NCBI GenBank assembly: GCA_027488415.1
Contig: JAIYBS010000239.1
Span: 1-8,684 of the forward strand
Direction: 5' to 3'
DNA length: 8,684 nt
Source: Planctomycetaceae bacterium
Lineage (GTDB): Bacteria; Planctomycetota; Phycisphaerae; Phycisphaerales; SM1A02
The position numbers and the translations under genes are program-made. Position 1 is the stretch's first letter; each line of letters begins with the position of its first letter. Positions 1 through 5,853 of the stretch are shown here, piece by piece. The notes beneath the pieces are model-generated. The model saw only the letters and a program-made list of their open reading frames with translations, did no database searches and was not told the origin of the DNA.

Positions 1-362
1 CGAGCGCCCTGCCCCGCGACCGCTTCGTCTTCCATTGCTTCACCGAGACTCCGGACGACGCGCGCGCGGTGCTCGACTTCGGCGCGTGGATCAGCTTCAC
101 CGGCGTGGTCACCTTCAAGGGCGCGCCCGGCGTCGCGGAGGCCGCGCGGCTCGTTCCCGACGACCGAATCATGTGTGAGACGGACGCGCCGTTCCTCTCG
201 CCCGAGCCCGTGCGGTCACGACGGCCATGCGAGCCGGGGTTCGTGATGCACACGGGCCGGCACCTGGCGCAGCTGCGCGGCGTGCCGTTCGAGGACTTCG
301 AGCGCACCGTCGACGCGAACGCGCGCCGGTTCTTCGGCCTTCCGGAAGGCACCGGACGCTAG
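1..362 (+). CDS. tatD: TatD-family metal-dependent DNase, C-terminal part (5' end outside window)
   Basis: This is the last 119 codons of a TatD-family hydrolase, read in the frame starting at base 3; the start lies left of the window. TatD proteins are TIM-barrel metal-dependent nucleases of the amidohydrolase superfamily, cytoplasmic, with 3'-5' exonuclease activity reported for E. coli TatD. Visible family signatures are HCF near the beginning (a metal-ligand His follows the strand), the ISFTGVVTFK block, the ETDAPFLSP block carrying the conserved catalytic-site Asp, and the C-terminal NARRFFGLP that resembles the usual N-A-x-R-x-F ending. The usual Gly after HCF is replaced by Thr-Glu, and the R-G-x-x-N-E-P stretch reads RSRRPCEP. 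It ends with TAG 15 bases before tatC, so the two are probably co-transcribed. It could equally be a YcfH- or YjjV-type paralogue; the symbol reflects family only. Confidence 0.88.
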   Translation, partial: SALPRDRFVFHCFTETPDDARAVLDFGAWISFTGVVTFKGAPGVAEAARLVPDDRIMCETDAPFLSPEPVRSRRPCEPGFVMHTGRHLAQLRGVPFEDFERTVDANARRFFGLPEGTGR

Positions 363-377
363 CCTGTCCCCGCGACG

Positions 378-1439
378 ATGCCGCTCGACCAGGACCATCA
401 CGGCGAGAAGGAGACCAGCGGCTTCATGTCGCTCGGCGGCCACCTCGACGAGCTGCGGTCGAGGCTGATCAAGGCGTCCATCGTGCCGGTGGCGCTCGCG
501 CTCGCGGTGTTCATGAACGCCTCGTACGTGCGCGCGTTCCTCGTGCGGCCGCTCGTGCAGGCGCTCGAGGCGACGGGGCAGCCGACCAACCTGCAGGTCC
601 TCAGCCCGACCGAGACCATCATGGTCGACCTGCAGATCTCCATCTGGGCCGCGGTCGTGGTATCGCTGCCGTGGATCCTGTGGCAGGTGTGGCTCTTCGT
701 GTCGCCGGGCCTCTACGCGCACGAGCGCCGGTACGCGCGGTTCCTCGTGCCGCTGTCGGCGCTCCTCGTCGCGCTCGGGCTCTCGGGGCTGTACCTGACG
801 ATGCCCTACATGATGGAGATGATGATCGGCTTCGGCGTCGAGCCGCCGCGGACGGTCGCCGCGCCCGAGCCCACGGCCGCGGACGCCGCCGCGCCGCGCA
901 TCGAGGTGCGCGACGCGGACCCGCCGAGCGCCGCGCCCGGCCAGGTGTGGATGCTGAAGGGCGACGCGCAGCTCTACGTCGCCGTCGACGCGGGCCGCGG
1001 CGACGGCGCGCTCGAGGTGCGCACGATCGCGACCCGGACCACCGGCGCCCTCTCGCAGCAGTACCGGCTGCAGGAGTACGTCGACTTCCTGATCTTCTTC
1101 GCCGTCGCGATCGCGATCGCCTTCCAGATGCCGGTGGCGGTGCTGCTGCTCGGCTGGATCGGCATCCTCGACACGCGATTCCTCCGCAAGTACAGGCGCT
1201 ACGCGATCTTCGCGTGCGCGATCATCGCGGCGGTGGTGACGCCGACCGTGGACGTCGTCTCGATGCTCGCGCTGATGGTGCCGCTCTACCTGCTCTACGA
1301 GCTCGGCATCCTGCTGCTCACCGTCGCGCCGTCGCAGGCGGTCGCCGAGGGCGGCGTGGTGTGCAACGCGCTCGGCACGCTCGTGGGACGCCCGAAGTAC
1401 CGGTCGCGGCGCACCGATGGCGCCGAGGGCGACGAGTGA
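378..1439 (+). CDS. tatC: Sec-independent (twin-arginine) translocase subunit TatC with a long periplasmic insertion
   Basis: TatC is the inner-membrane receptor of the Tat pathway; it binds twin-arginine signal peptides and works with TatA/TatB to export folded proteins. The 353-residue product shows HLDELRSRLI at 22-31 just before TM1 (about 32-48), TM2 (86-108), the FVSPGLYAHERRY cytoplasmic loop (107-119), TM3 (121-142), TM4 (233-255), TM5 (275-290) and TM6 (291-315), with TPTVDVVSM and PLYLLYELGI near the end. These are family hallmarks. Typical TatC is about 240-280 residues. The excess lies between TM3 and TM4 (about 155-224): a Pro/Ala-rich stretch, then a segment likely to form beta strands. 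I chose ATG 378, which gives an acidic/His N-terminus, but ATG 426 (MSLGGHLDELR) is possible, with AAGGAG at 408-413 placed 12 bases upstream. No tatA or tatB is visible; tadA follows. Confidence 0.95.
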   Translation: MPLDQDHHGEKETSGFMSLGGHLDELRSRLIKASIVPVALALAVFMNASYVRAFLVRPLVQALEATGQPTNLQVLSPTETIMVDLQISIWAAVVVSLPWILWQVWLFVSPGLYAHERRYARFLVPLSALLVALGLSGLYLTMPYMMEMMIGFGVEPPRTVAAPEPTAADAAAPRIEVRDADPPSAAPGQVWMLKGDAQLYVAVDAGRGDGALEVRTIATRTTGALSQQYRLQEYVDFLIFFAVAIAIAFQMPVAVLLLGWIGILDTRFLRKYRRYAIFACAIIAAVVTPTVDVVSMLALMVPLYLLYELGILLLTVAPSQAVAEGGVVCNALGTLVGRPKYRSRRTDGAEGDE

Positions 1440-1468
1440 GGCGCACGCGCCGGCGGGGCGCGGTCGCG

Positions 1469-1990
1469 GTGCGGCTCGCGGGGCCCGAGGCGGTTCGGCG
1501 CGGCGCGCGCGCGGTCGACGTCGGCATGATGCTCCGCGCGATGACGCTCGCGCGCCACGCGGCGCGGCGGGGCGAGGTGCCGGTCGGCGCGGTCGTGTAC
1601 CGCGGCCGCGAGGTCGTCTGCGAGCACGCAAACGACCGCGAGGCCACGGGCGACCCGACGGGGCACGCCGAGCTGGTCGCGATGCGCGAGGCGGGCAGGA
1701 TGCGGGGCGCGTGGCGCCTGACCGACTGCTCGCTCGCGGTCACGCTCGAGCCCTGCGCGATGTGCGCGGGCGCGATCGTCAACGCGCGCATCGGCCGCGT
1801 GTTCTTCGGCGCGCACGACCCCAAGGCCGGCGCGTGCGGCAGCCTGTGGACCATCCCCGCGGACGGACGGCTCAACCACCGACCGCCGATCGTGGCCGGG
1901 ATCCTCGCGCGCGCATGCGGTCGGCAGCTGACCGCGTTCTTCGCGGAGCGGCGGCGCGCGGCGCGCAGGCAGGGGACGGCGGCGGGCTAG
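1469..1990 (+). CDS. tadA: tRNA-specific adenosine deaminase TadA
   Basis: TadA deaminates adenosine 34 of tRNA-Arg(ACG) to inosine, widening wobble decoding; it is an essential cytoplasmic zinc enzyme in many bacteria and acts as a homodimer. Numbering from the GTG at 1469 (173 residues), the zinc/catalytic motif HAE is at 66-68, where Glu68 is the expected proton shuttle, and PCAMC at 95-99 supplies two zinc Cys ligands. GEVPVGAVV (35-43), the GDPTGHAE block and the GAHDPKAGACGS block are all typical. The start is uncertain: ATG 1526 or 1529 would cut the first helix at its beginning, since DVGMMLRAMTLARHA aligns with the usual helix 1, so I prefer GTG 1469. Neither has a clear Shine-Dalgarno sequence. 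It lies 29 bases after tatC, and its TAG overlaps the stop codon of the convergent truD by sharing CTAG. Guanine or cytosine deaminases are less likely given the tRNA-type motifs. Confidence 0.9.
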   Translation: MRLAGPEAVRRGARAVDVGMMLRAMTLARHAARRGEVPVGAVVYRGREVVCEHANDREATGDPTGHAELVAMREAGRMRGAWRLTDCSLAVTLEPCAMCAGAIVNARIGRVFFGAHDPKAGACGSLWTIPADGRLNHRPPIVAGILARACGRQLTAFFAERRRAARRQGTAAG

Positions 1991-3309
1991 GCAGGCAGCG
2001 CGGCGGAAGCATCGACCAGGCCGTCGCCGAGCGCCTCGCGGAGCGCGACGGTCGCATAGGCGCCCGCGGGAAGGTCGAACGACACCCGCACGTAGGTGCC
2101 GTGGTCGTCGAATCCGGCCTCGATCTCGGGGTTCGAGAGCCGGATCCGGAACGGACGTCGGTCCCCGGACGGGCGGCGCCCGGGCGCGTCGAAGCGCGCG
2201 GGATCCACGCCCATCGCGGCGATCGCGGCGCGCTCGCGCTCGAGCACCGCGCCGGAGGGACGCATCGCGTCGTGGCCCGGCAGCGGGCCCGTGGCGGAGA
2301 TCTCGAAGCGCGCGGCGCGCGCGGCGAGCGACTCCTCGCCCTCCGCGGCGAACGCGGCGTCGTCCGCGAGGAACTTCGCGCCGTTCGCCTGCTTGCTCAC
2401 GACGTCGCCGGGCTCGATCGCGCCGAGCGTCCCGGCCGCGAGCCGAGCGTCGAGCAGCGCGTTGAACACCGCGGACTGCCACGCGTCGCCCCAGAGCTCG
2501 AGGATCTCGCGGCGGATTCCGCGCACCGCGGAGCGCGCGTCGGCGCCGCGGTGCAGCGCGCGCGTCGCGGCGTACTCGGCGTCGAGGCCGCGCGGCCAGA
2601 GGCGGAGCGCCTCGGCGTAGTTGCCCGCGTCGACGGCCTCGCGCGCGGGGCGCTCGCTCTCGGGGAACGGCGACCCGCGGGTCGAGAGGAGCTCGCCGCG
2701 CAGCTCCTCGTGGCGGCCCGCCAGCTGCAGCGCGCCGAGCACGTGCCCGTTCGCGCGCATGCCGAAGCGCTGCGGCCCGAAGTGGTTCGGGACGCCGAGG
2801 CGCTCCATCGCGCCGATCGCGCGCCAGATCGCGGGCGCGCGGACCGGCTCGATGCCGCGGATGCGGATCGAGAAGCGGTTGCCGGCGAGGTGCCCGCGGC
2901 GCAGCTTGTTCGCGTGCCAGGTGACCCACAGCACCTGCACGCGCGGGTCCTCGATCGCCCGCAGCTGCGGCTTGCGCGGCAGGTGCACGCTCACCGTCTG
3001 GCTCGTCACGGCGACGCGGTCCTTCATGCCGGCCGTGCCGATCGCCTCGGGCCCGACCTCGAAGTGCGCGCAGAGCATGTCGACCATCTCGTGGTGCGAC
3101 ATGCCCTCCTTGACGATGCGGAGGTACAGGTGCTCGCCCTCGCCGCAGGGGTCGTAGAGCTGCAGCTCCTCGACGAGGAAGTCGCCCGGCCGCTCCTTGA
3201 TCCGCGCACCCGCCACCGGCTGCGCGTCGACGAGCCGCCGCGCCGGCAGGGGCGACGGCAGCGCGAGCGCAGGCGCGCGCACGCGCGGGTCCGCGGCGGG
3301 CGCGGTCAC
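1987..3309 (-). CDS. truD: tRNA pseudouridine(13) synthase TruD
   Basis: TruD isomerises uridine 13 in the D-arm of certain tRNAs (tRNA-Glu in E. coli) to pseudouridine. The 440-residue product carries RIKERPGDFLVEE (36-48), the catalytic block GMKDRVAVTSQ with Asp97 as the expected nucleophile, NKLRRGHLAGNRFSIRIRG (134-152), and PNHFGPQRFG (174-183), all signatures of the TruD family. The family insertion (TRUD domain) follows, including the W-x-x-A-x-F-N-A-L-L-x-x-R pattern about 273-289 and GDVVSK (301-306). The end, FDLPAGAYATVALREAL, is typical. Length is somewhat above the E. coli protein (about 350 residues). The start is GTG 3309, which overlaps the TGA of the upstream nuclease-domain gene as GTGA and has GAGGA directly before it; this points to translational coupling. 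The stop interlocks with that of tadA on the other strand. Confidence 0.95.
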   Translation of the reverse strand: MTAPAADPRVRAPALALPSPLPARRLVDAQPVAGARIKERPGDFLVEELQLYDPCGEGEHLYLRIVKEGMSHHEMVDMLCAHFEVGPEAIGTAGMKDRVAVTSQTVSVHLPRKPQLRAIEDPRVQVLWVTWHANKLRRGHLAGNRFSIRIRGIEPVRAPAIWRAIGAMERLGVPNHFGPQRFGMRANGHVLGALQLAGRHEELRGELLSTRGSPFPESERPAREAVDAGNYAEALRLWPRGLDAEYAATRALHRGADARSAVRGIRREILELWGDAWQSAVFNALLDARLAAGTLGAIEPGDVVSKQANGAKFLADDAAFAAEGEESLAARAARFEISATGPLPGHDAMRPSGAVLERERAAIAAMGVDPARFDAPGRRPSGDRRPFRIRLSNPEIEAGFDDHGTYVRVSFDLPAGAYATVALREALGDGLVDASAALPA

Positions 3310-3752
3310 TCCTCGTCCTCGTCGGGCTCGATCGGCGGCGGCGGCTCAACGCCCGCGTCGGCGGATGCCGCGTCGAGCACGTGCTCCTCGACCAGGATCG
3401 GCACGCCGTCCGCCACGCCGAGCGCGATCGCGTCGGACGGGCGCGAGTCGACCTCGACGGTCTCGCCGTCGCGCTCGATCACGAGCTTCGCGAAGAACGT
3501 GCCGCCCTCGATGTCGTGGATGCGGATCTCGCGCAGCGTGCCGCCGAGCGCGCGGATGACCTCGGCGAGCAGGTCGTGCGTCTGGGGCCTCGGGATCTGC
3601 ACGCCCTTGATGCGGCGGTCGATCGCGAACGCCTCGGGGAGGCCGATCACGATCGGGAACTTCCGCTCGCCGCCCGTCTCCGAGAGCTCGATCACCTGCA
3701 TGTCCGTCATCTCGCGGATCAGGATGCGGGAGAGGTGCATCGGGACGAACAT
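3306..3752 (-). CDS. bifunctional nuclease-domain (BFN/DUF151) protein
   Basis: This 148-residue protein matches the small bifunctional nuclease family (Pfam BFN domain, formerly DUF151); some plant and bacterial members have been reported to have RNase and DNase activity, but for most the role is unknown. Visible signatures are FPIVIGLPEAFAI (32-44), RPQTHDLL (55-62), the GTFFAKLVIERDG strand pair (84-96) and DSRPSDAIALGVADGVPILV (102-121), the family's most conserved block. Residues 136-148 form a Pro-rich then acidic tail (EPPPPIEPDEDEE). ATG 3752 has no usable Shine-Dalgarno sequence but has TACAAT six bases upstream, which suggests a leaderless mRNA. An internal ATG at 3740 is an alternative. 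It overlaps truD by four bases (GTGA) and is separated from ptsN by 74 bases of palindromic sequence. Family assignment is firm; the biochemical role in this organism is not. Confidence 0.88.
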   Translation of the reverse strand: MFVPMHLSRILIREMTDMQVIELSETGGERKFPIVIGLPEAFAIDRRIKGVQIPRPQTHDLLAEVIRALGGTLREIRIHDIEGGTFFAKLVIERDGETVEVDSRPSDAIALGVADGVPILVEEHVLDAASADAGVEPPPPIEPDEDEE

Positions 3753-3758
3753 GACCTG

Positions 3759-3787
3759 ATTGTAGGAGCGCCCAAGGCCGGTGACGC
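3759..3787 (-). promoter_or_regulatory. putative leaderless promoter for the nuclease-domain gene and truD
   Basis: On the minus strand TACAAT (3764-3759, five of six matches to the sigma-70 -10 box) lies six bases before the ATG at 3752, so transcription would start at or next to the A of the start codon. At 17-base spacing upstream is GCGTCA (3787-3782), a weak -35 with three matches. The absence of a Shine-Dalgarno sequence fits a leaderless message. This is inferred from pattern only; AT-rich hexamers are rare in this GC-rich sequence, which gives the -10 some weight. Confidence 0.45.
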
Positions 3788-3829
3788 GGGGCGGCGACGC
3801 GCGTCGCCCGGCACCGCGGGCCCGCGTCA
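3782..3829 (-). repeat. nested palindromes in the ptsN/nuclease-domain gap, possible terminator or attenuating hairpin
   Basis: TGACGCGGG (3782-3790) is the perfect reverse complement of CCCGCGTCA (3821-3829), giving a 9-bp outer stem that on the minus strand contains the ptsN TGA stop. Inside it lies a 16-bp perfect palindrome, GGCGACGCGCGTCGCC (3793-3808), and a competing 12-bp palindrome CGCGGGCCCGCG (3815-3826). No T-run follows, so it is not a classic intrinsic terminator. It could still pause or end ptsN transcription just before the next promoter, or bind a protein. Confidence 0.5.
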
Positions 3830-4297
3830 GCTCCGCTCGGCGTGGCGGAACAGCTCGACGAGCTGCGCCGCGTCCTCGGCCGCGTACACCTGCTCGCGGA
3901 ATCCGGGGTTCGTCATCAGCCGCGAGATGCGGCCGAGCGCCTGGATGTGGTCGCTGGTGCGCTCCGGGGGCGACACGAGCAGCACGACGAGCTTGACGGG
4001 CTTGCGGTCGATCGAGTCGTACTCGATCGGCTGCGCCAGCCGGCCGACCGCGAGGCACAGGCCGTGCGCCGACGGGGTCTTGCCGTGCGGGATCGCGAGT
4101 CCCTCGCCGATGCCGGTGGATCGCTGCTGCTCGCGCTCCCAGACCGCCTTCTTGACGGCGGCGGCGTCGGACACGCGGCCCTTCGCGGCCATCGCGTCGA
4201 CGAGCCCGTCGATGGCCTCGCGCTTGGTCGAGGCAGCGAGCGGCACGACCACGCACTGCGGGTCGAGGAGTTCGGTGACGGTCATCGGCGCGGGCAT
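3827..4297 (-). CDS. ptsN: PTS-Ntr EIIA-like regulatory protein (PtsN / fructose-type EIIA domain)
   Basis: This is a 156-residue, single-domain EIIA protein of the mannitol/fructose class, the class to which PtsN (EIIA-Ntr) belongs. Such proteins receive phosphate on a histidine from NPr/HPr and usually act as regulators rather than sugar carriers. The phosphorylation site is the GLAIPHGKT motif with His71. Upstream, the KREAIDGLVDAMAAKGRV helix (25-42) and the WEREQQRSTGIGEG stretch (53-66) are typical, as is LVVLLVSPPERTSDHIQALGRISRLM in the middle of the domain. Start choice: ATG 4297 has GGAG six bases upstream (4307-4304). ATG 4285 (MTVTELL) fits the family start but lacks a site at good spacing, and an upstream TTG at 4345 is unlikely. 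No EI, HPr or permease gene is in the window. It lies 99 bases after rsmB. A fructose-specific IIA of a sugar transporter is the alternative. Confidence 0.88.
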   Translation of the reverse strand: MPAPMTVTELLDPQCVVVPLAASTKREAIDGLVDAMAAKGRVSDAAAVKKAVWEREQQRSTGIGEGLAIPHGKTPSAHGLCLAVGRLAQPIEYDSIDRKPVKLVVLLVSPPERTSDHIQALGRISRLMTNPGFREQVYAAEDAAQLVELFRHAERS

Positions 4298-4303
4298 TCG
4301 GAA

Positions 4304-4307
4304 CTCC
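4304..4307 (-). promoter_or_regulatory. ribosome binding site deciding the ptsN start
   Basis: GGAG on the minus strand, within CCGGAG, lies six bases before ATG 4297. It supports that start over TTG 4345 and ATG 4285. Confidence 0.65.
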
Positions 4308-4396
4308 GGGTGGCTTCCAAAAGGCGAATCGCGGAATGGTACCAATGCCCGCCGCCCGCAAGGGCGCAGTCACGTCCCCGAGCGGCCCCGCCGCCG

Positions 4397-5773
4397 TCAA
4401 GATGGCGTCAAGAGCGCCCCGAAACTGCCGTCCGAGTACCGGGAATCCGGTTCGCCGGGCATGCCGCGCGGCTCGCGGGCCTCGACGCGCGCCACCCGGC
4501 GCCCGAGACGCCCCGCCGCCCAGTCGGCCTGCTGCTGGTTCTCGAGCGACTCGAGACTGCAGGTCGAGTACAGCACCGCGCCCTCGGGCGCGAGGAACAG
4601 CCGGTGCTCCTCGACGATCTGCCGCTGCAGGCGGATCACCGAGTCGAGGCGCGCGCGGTTGAACCGGTACTTCGCCTCCGGCCGCCGCGGCAGCACGCCC
4701 GAGTTCGAGCACGGCACGTCGAGCACCAGCAGGTCGACGCGGCCCACGACGCGGCGGAGACCCTCCGGCGTCGTGACCTTCACGCGCGGGTGCTCGGCGA
4801 ACGCGAGCGCGAGCGAGCGCAGGCGGTTGCCGTCGACGTCGGTGGCGACGATCTCCGCGTCGGGGTGCAGCTCGGCGAGCTGCCTCGTCTTGGTGCCGCG
4901 ACCGGCGCAGGCATCGAGGATGAGCCGCGGCCGCAGCGTGTCGGCGAGGCGCATCGGCTGCGCGCTCGCCGCGTCCTGTACGCGCGCCGACGGGTGCGCC
5001 GCGAGCAGCGCGACCAGGTCGCGGTGCTCGCCGGCCCACGTGAAGAAACCGGGCTCGTCGTGCGGCACGAGGCTCGCCGCGAACGGCGCGCCCGGCGCGG
5101 AGGCCGACGAGGGAAGCCCCGCGATGGTGGTCGGCGCCGGGCGGAGCGCATGCAGCGCGCGCTCGAACGCGCGGTCGCGGCCGGCGGTGTTGATCCAGTG
5201 GAGCAGCAGGTCCTCGCCGAGGCTCACCTGCTCCGCGACGCGCTGCACGTGGTCGCCGGAGAACACCTCGCGCGTCAGCCGCATCACGCGTCCGTCGCCG
5301 AGCGGCACGAGGTCGCGGCGGTTCCGCCAGGATGCGGGCGCTGCGTCCGCGCCGTCGACGACCTCGCCGCGCAGCGCGATCATCTTGCGGAGCACCGCGT
5401 TGACGAACCCCGACGCGCCGCGCTGCCCCTTGCCCTTCGTCCACTCGACGGTGTCGTCGACCACGGCGTGGTCGGCGATGTTCCCGAAGAGGAAGAGCTG
5501 CGCGCCGGCCGCCAGGAGCGCAGCCTGCACGCGCGAGTCGACGTTCTCCCACCGGCGGTCGACGCACGCGCGCGCGATCGCGGCGAGCGTCATCCAGCGG
5601 TGCGCGACGGTGTGCTCGATCGCGCGCGCGAGGGACGCGTCGCGGGCGTCGAGCGGCACGCCTGCCGCGGCGGGCGCGCCGCCCTGGTCGACGAACTCGA
5701 GATCCGGAAAGCGACCCGCCTGCCGCGCGAGGCGGTCAAGGGCCGCGACGCGGGCAGGCGAGGGTGCGCTCAT
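4397..5773 (-). CDS. rsmB: 16S rRNA (cytosine-967-C5)-methyltransferase RsmB
   Basis: RsmB uses S-adenosylmethionine to methylate C967 of 16S rRNA. From ATG 5773 the product is 458 residues with two domains. Residues 1-135 form a NusB-like RNA-binding domain, shown by RDASLARAIEHTVAHRW (44-60) and GFVNAVLRKM (122-131). Residues about 235-458 form the RsmB/Nop2 methyltransferase: PSARVQDAAS (261-270); SAM-binding motif I DACAGRGTKT (287-296); the acidic ATDVDGNRLRSL end of strand 2; motif IV DVPCSNSGVLPRRPE with Cys355; and motif VI YSTCSLESLEN with Cys405. In this family the motif VI Cys is the nucleophile and the motif IV Cys aids product release. The ending YSDGSFGALL is a variant of the usual DGFF ending. 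A TTG at 5791 would add six residues, but neither start has a strong Shine-Dalgarno sequence. It follows metK, which supplies its cofactor, by 63 bases. Confidence 0.93.
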   Translation of the reverse strand: MSAPSPARVAALDRLARQAGRFPDLEFVDQGGAPAAAGVPLDARDASLARAIEHTVAHRWMTLAAIARACVDRRWENVDSRVQAALLAAGAQLFLFGNIADHAVVDDTVEWTKGKGQRGASGFVNAVLRKMIALRGEVVDGADAAPASWRNRRDLVPLGDGRVMRLTREVFSGDHVQRVAEQVSLGEDLLLHWINTAGRDRAFERALHALRPAPTTIAGLPSSASAPGAPFAASLVPHDEPGFFTWAGEHRDLVALLAAHPSARVQDAASAQPMRLADTLRPRLILDACAGRGTKTRQLAELHPDAEIVATDVDGNRLRSLALAFAEHPRVKVTTPEGLRRVVGRVDLLVLDVPCSNSGVLPRRPEAKYRFNRARLDSVIRLQRQIVEEHRLFLAPEGAVLYSTCSLESLENQQQADWAAGRLGRRVARVEAREPRGMPGEPDSRYSDGSFGALLTPS

Positions 5774-5808
5774 TCTGGTGTGCTCGGTCAAGCGTGCGCC
5801 GTTCGGGC

Positions 5809-5853
5809 CATCGCCGGGATCAGGACATCGCCAGGATCAGGCCATCGCCAGAT
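5809..5853. repeat. 17-bp tandem repeat, 2.6 copies, across the metK stop codon
   Basis: The + strand unit CATCGCCRGGATCAGGM occurs at 5809-5825 and 5826-5842 with two differences (G/A and A/C), followed by a partial copy CATCGCCAGAT at 5843-5853. The last copies encode the final metK codons and stop (5837-5839). The others lie in the metK/rsmB gap. It looks like duplication of the metK 3' end by slippage, and because 17 is not a multiple of three the copies change frame. Confidence 0.85.

Noticed and set aside
216..1631. Long minus-strand open frame opposite tatC and tadA
   Set aside because: Its translation is Arg/Ala/His-rich low-complexity sequence with no family signature, as expected for the antisense frame of a GC-rich gene. 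tatC and tadA motifs explain the DNA.
1417..3759. Long plus-strand open frame across tadA, truD and the nuclease-domain gene
   Set aside because: The composition is typical of a shadow frame (Arg, Ala, Gly), it crosses three real genes on both strands, and no motif is present.
4353..4366. Hairpin CGCCC-GCAA-GGGCG between rsmB and ptsN as a terminator
   Set aside because: Only a 5-bp stem and no T-run on either strand; in such GC-rich sequence this is expected by chance. The rest of the 99-base gap shows only a loose TACCAT -10-like hexamer without a suitable -35.
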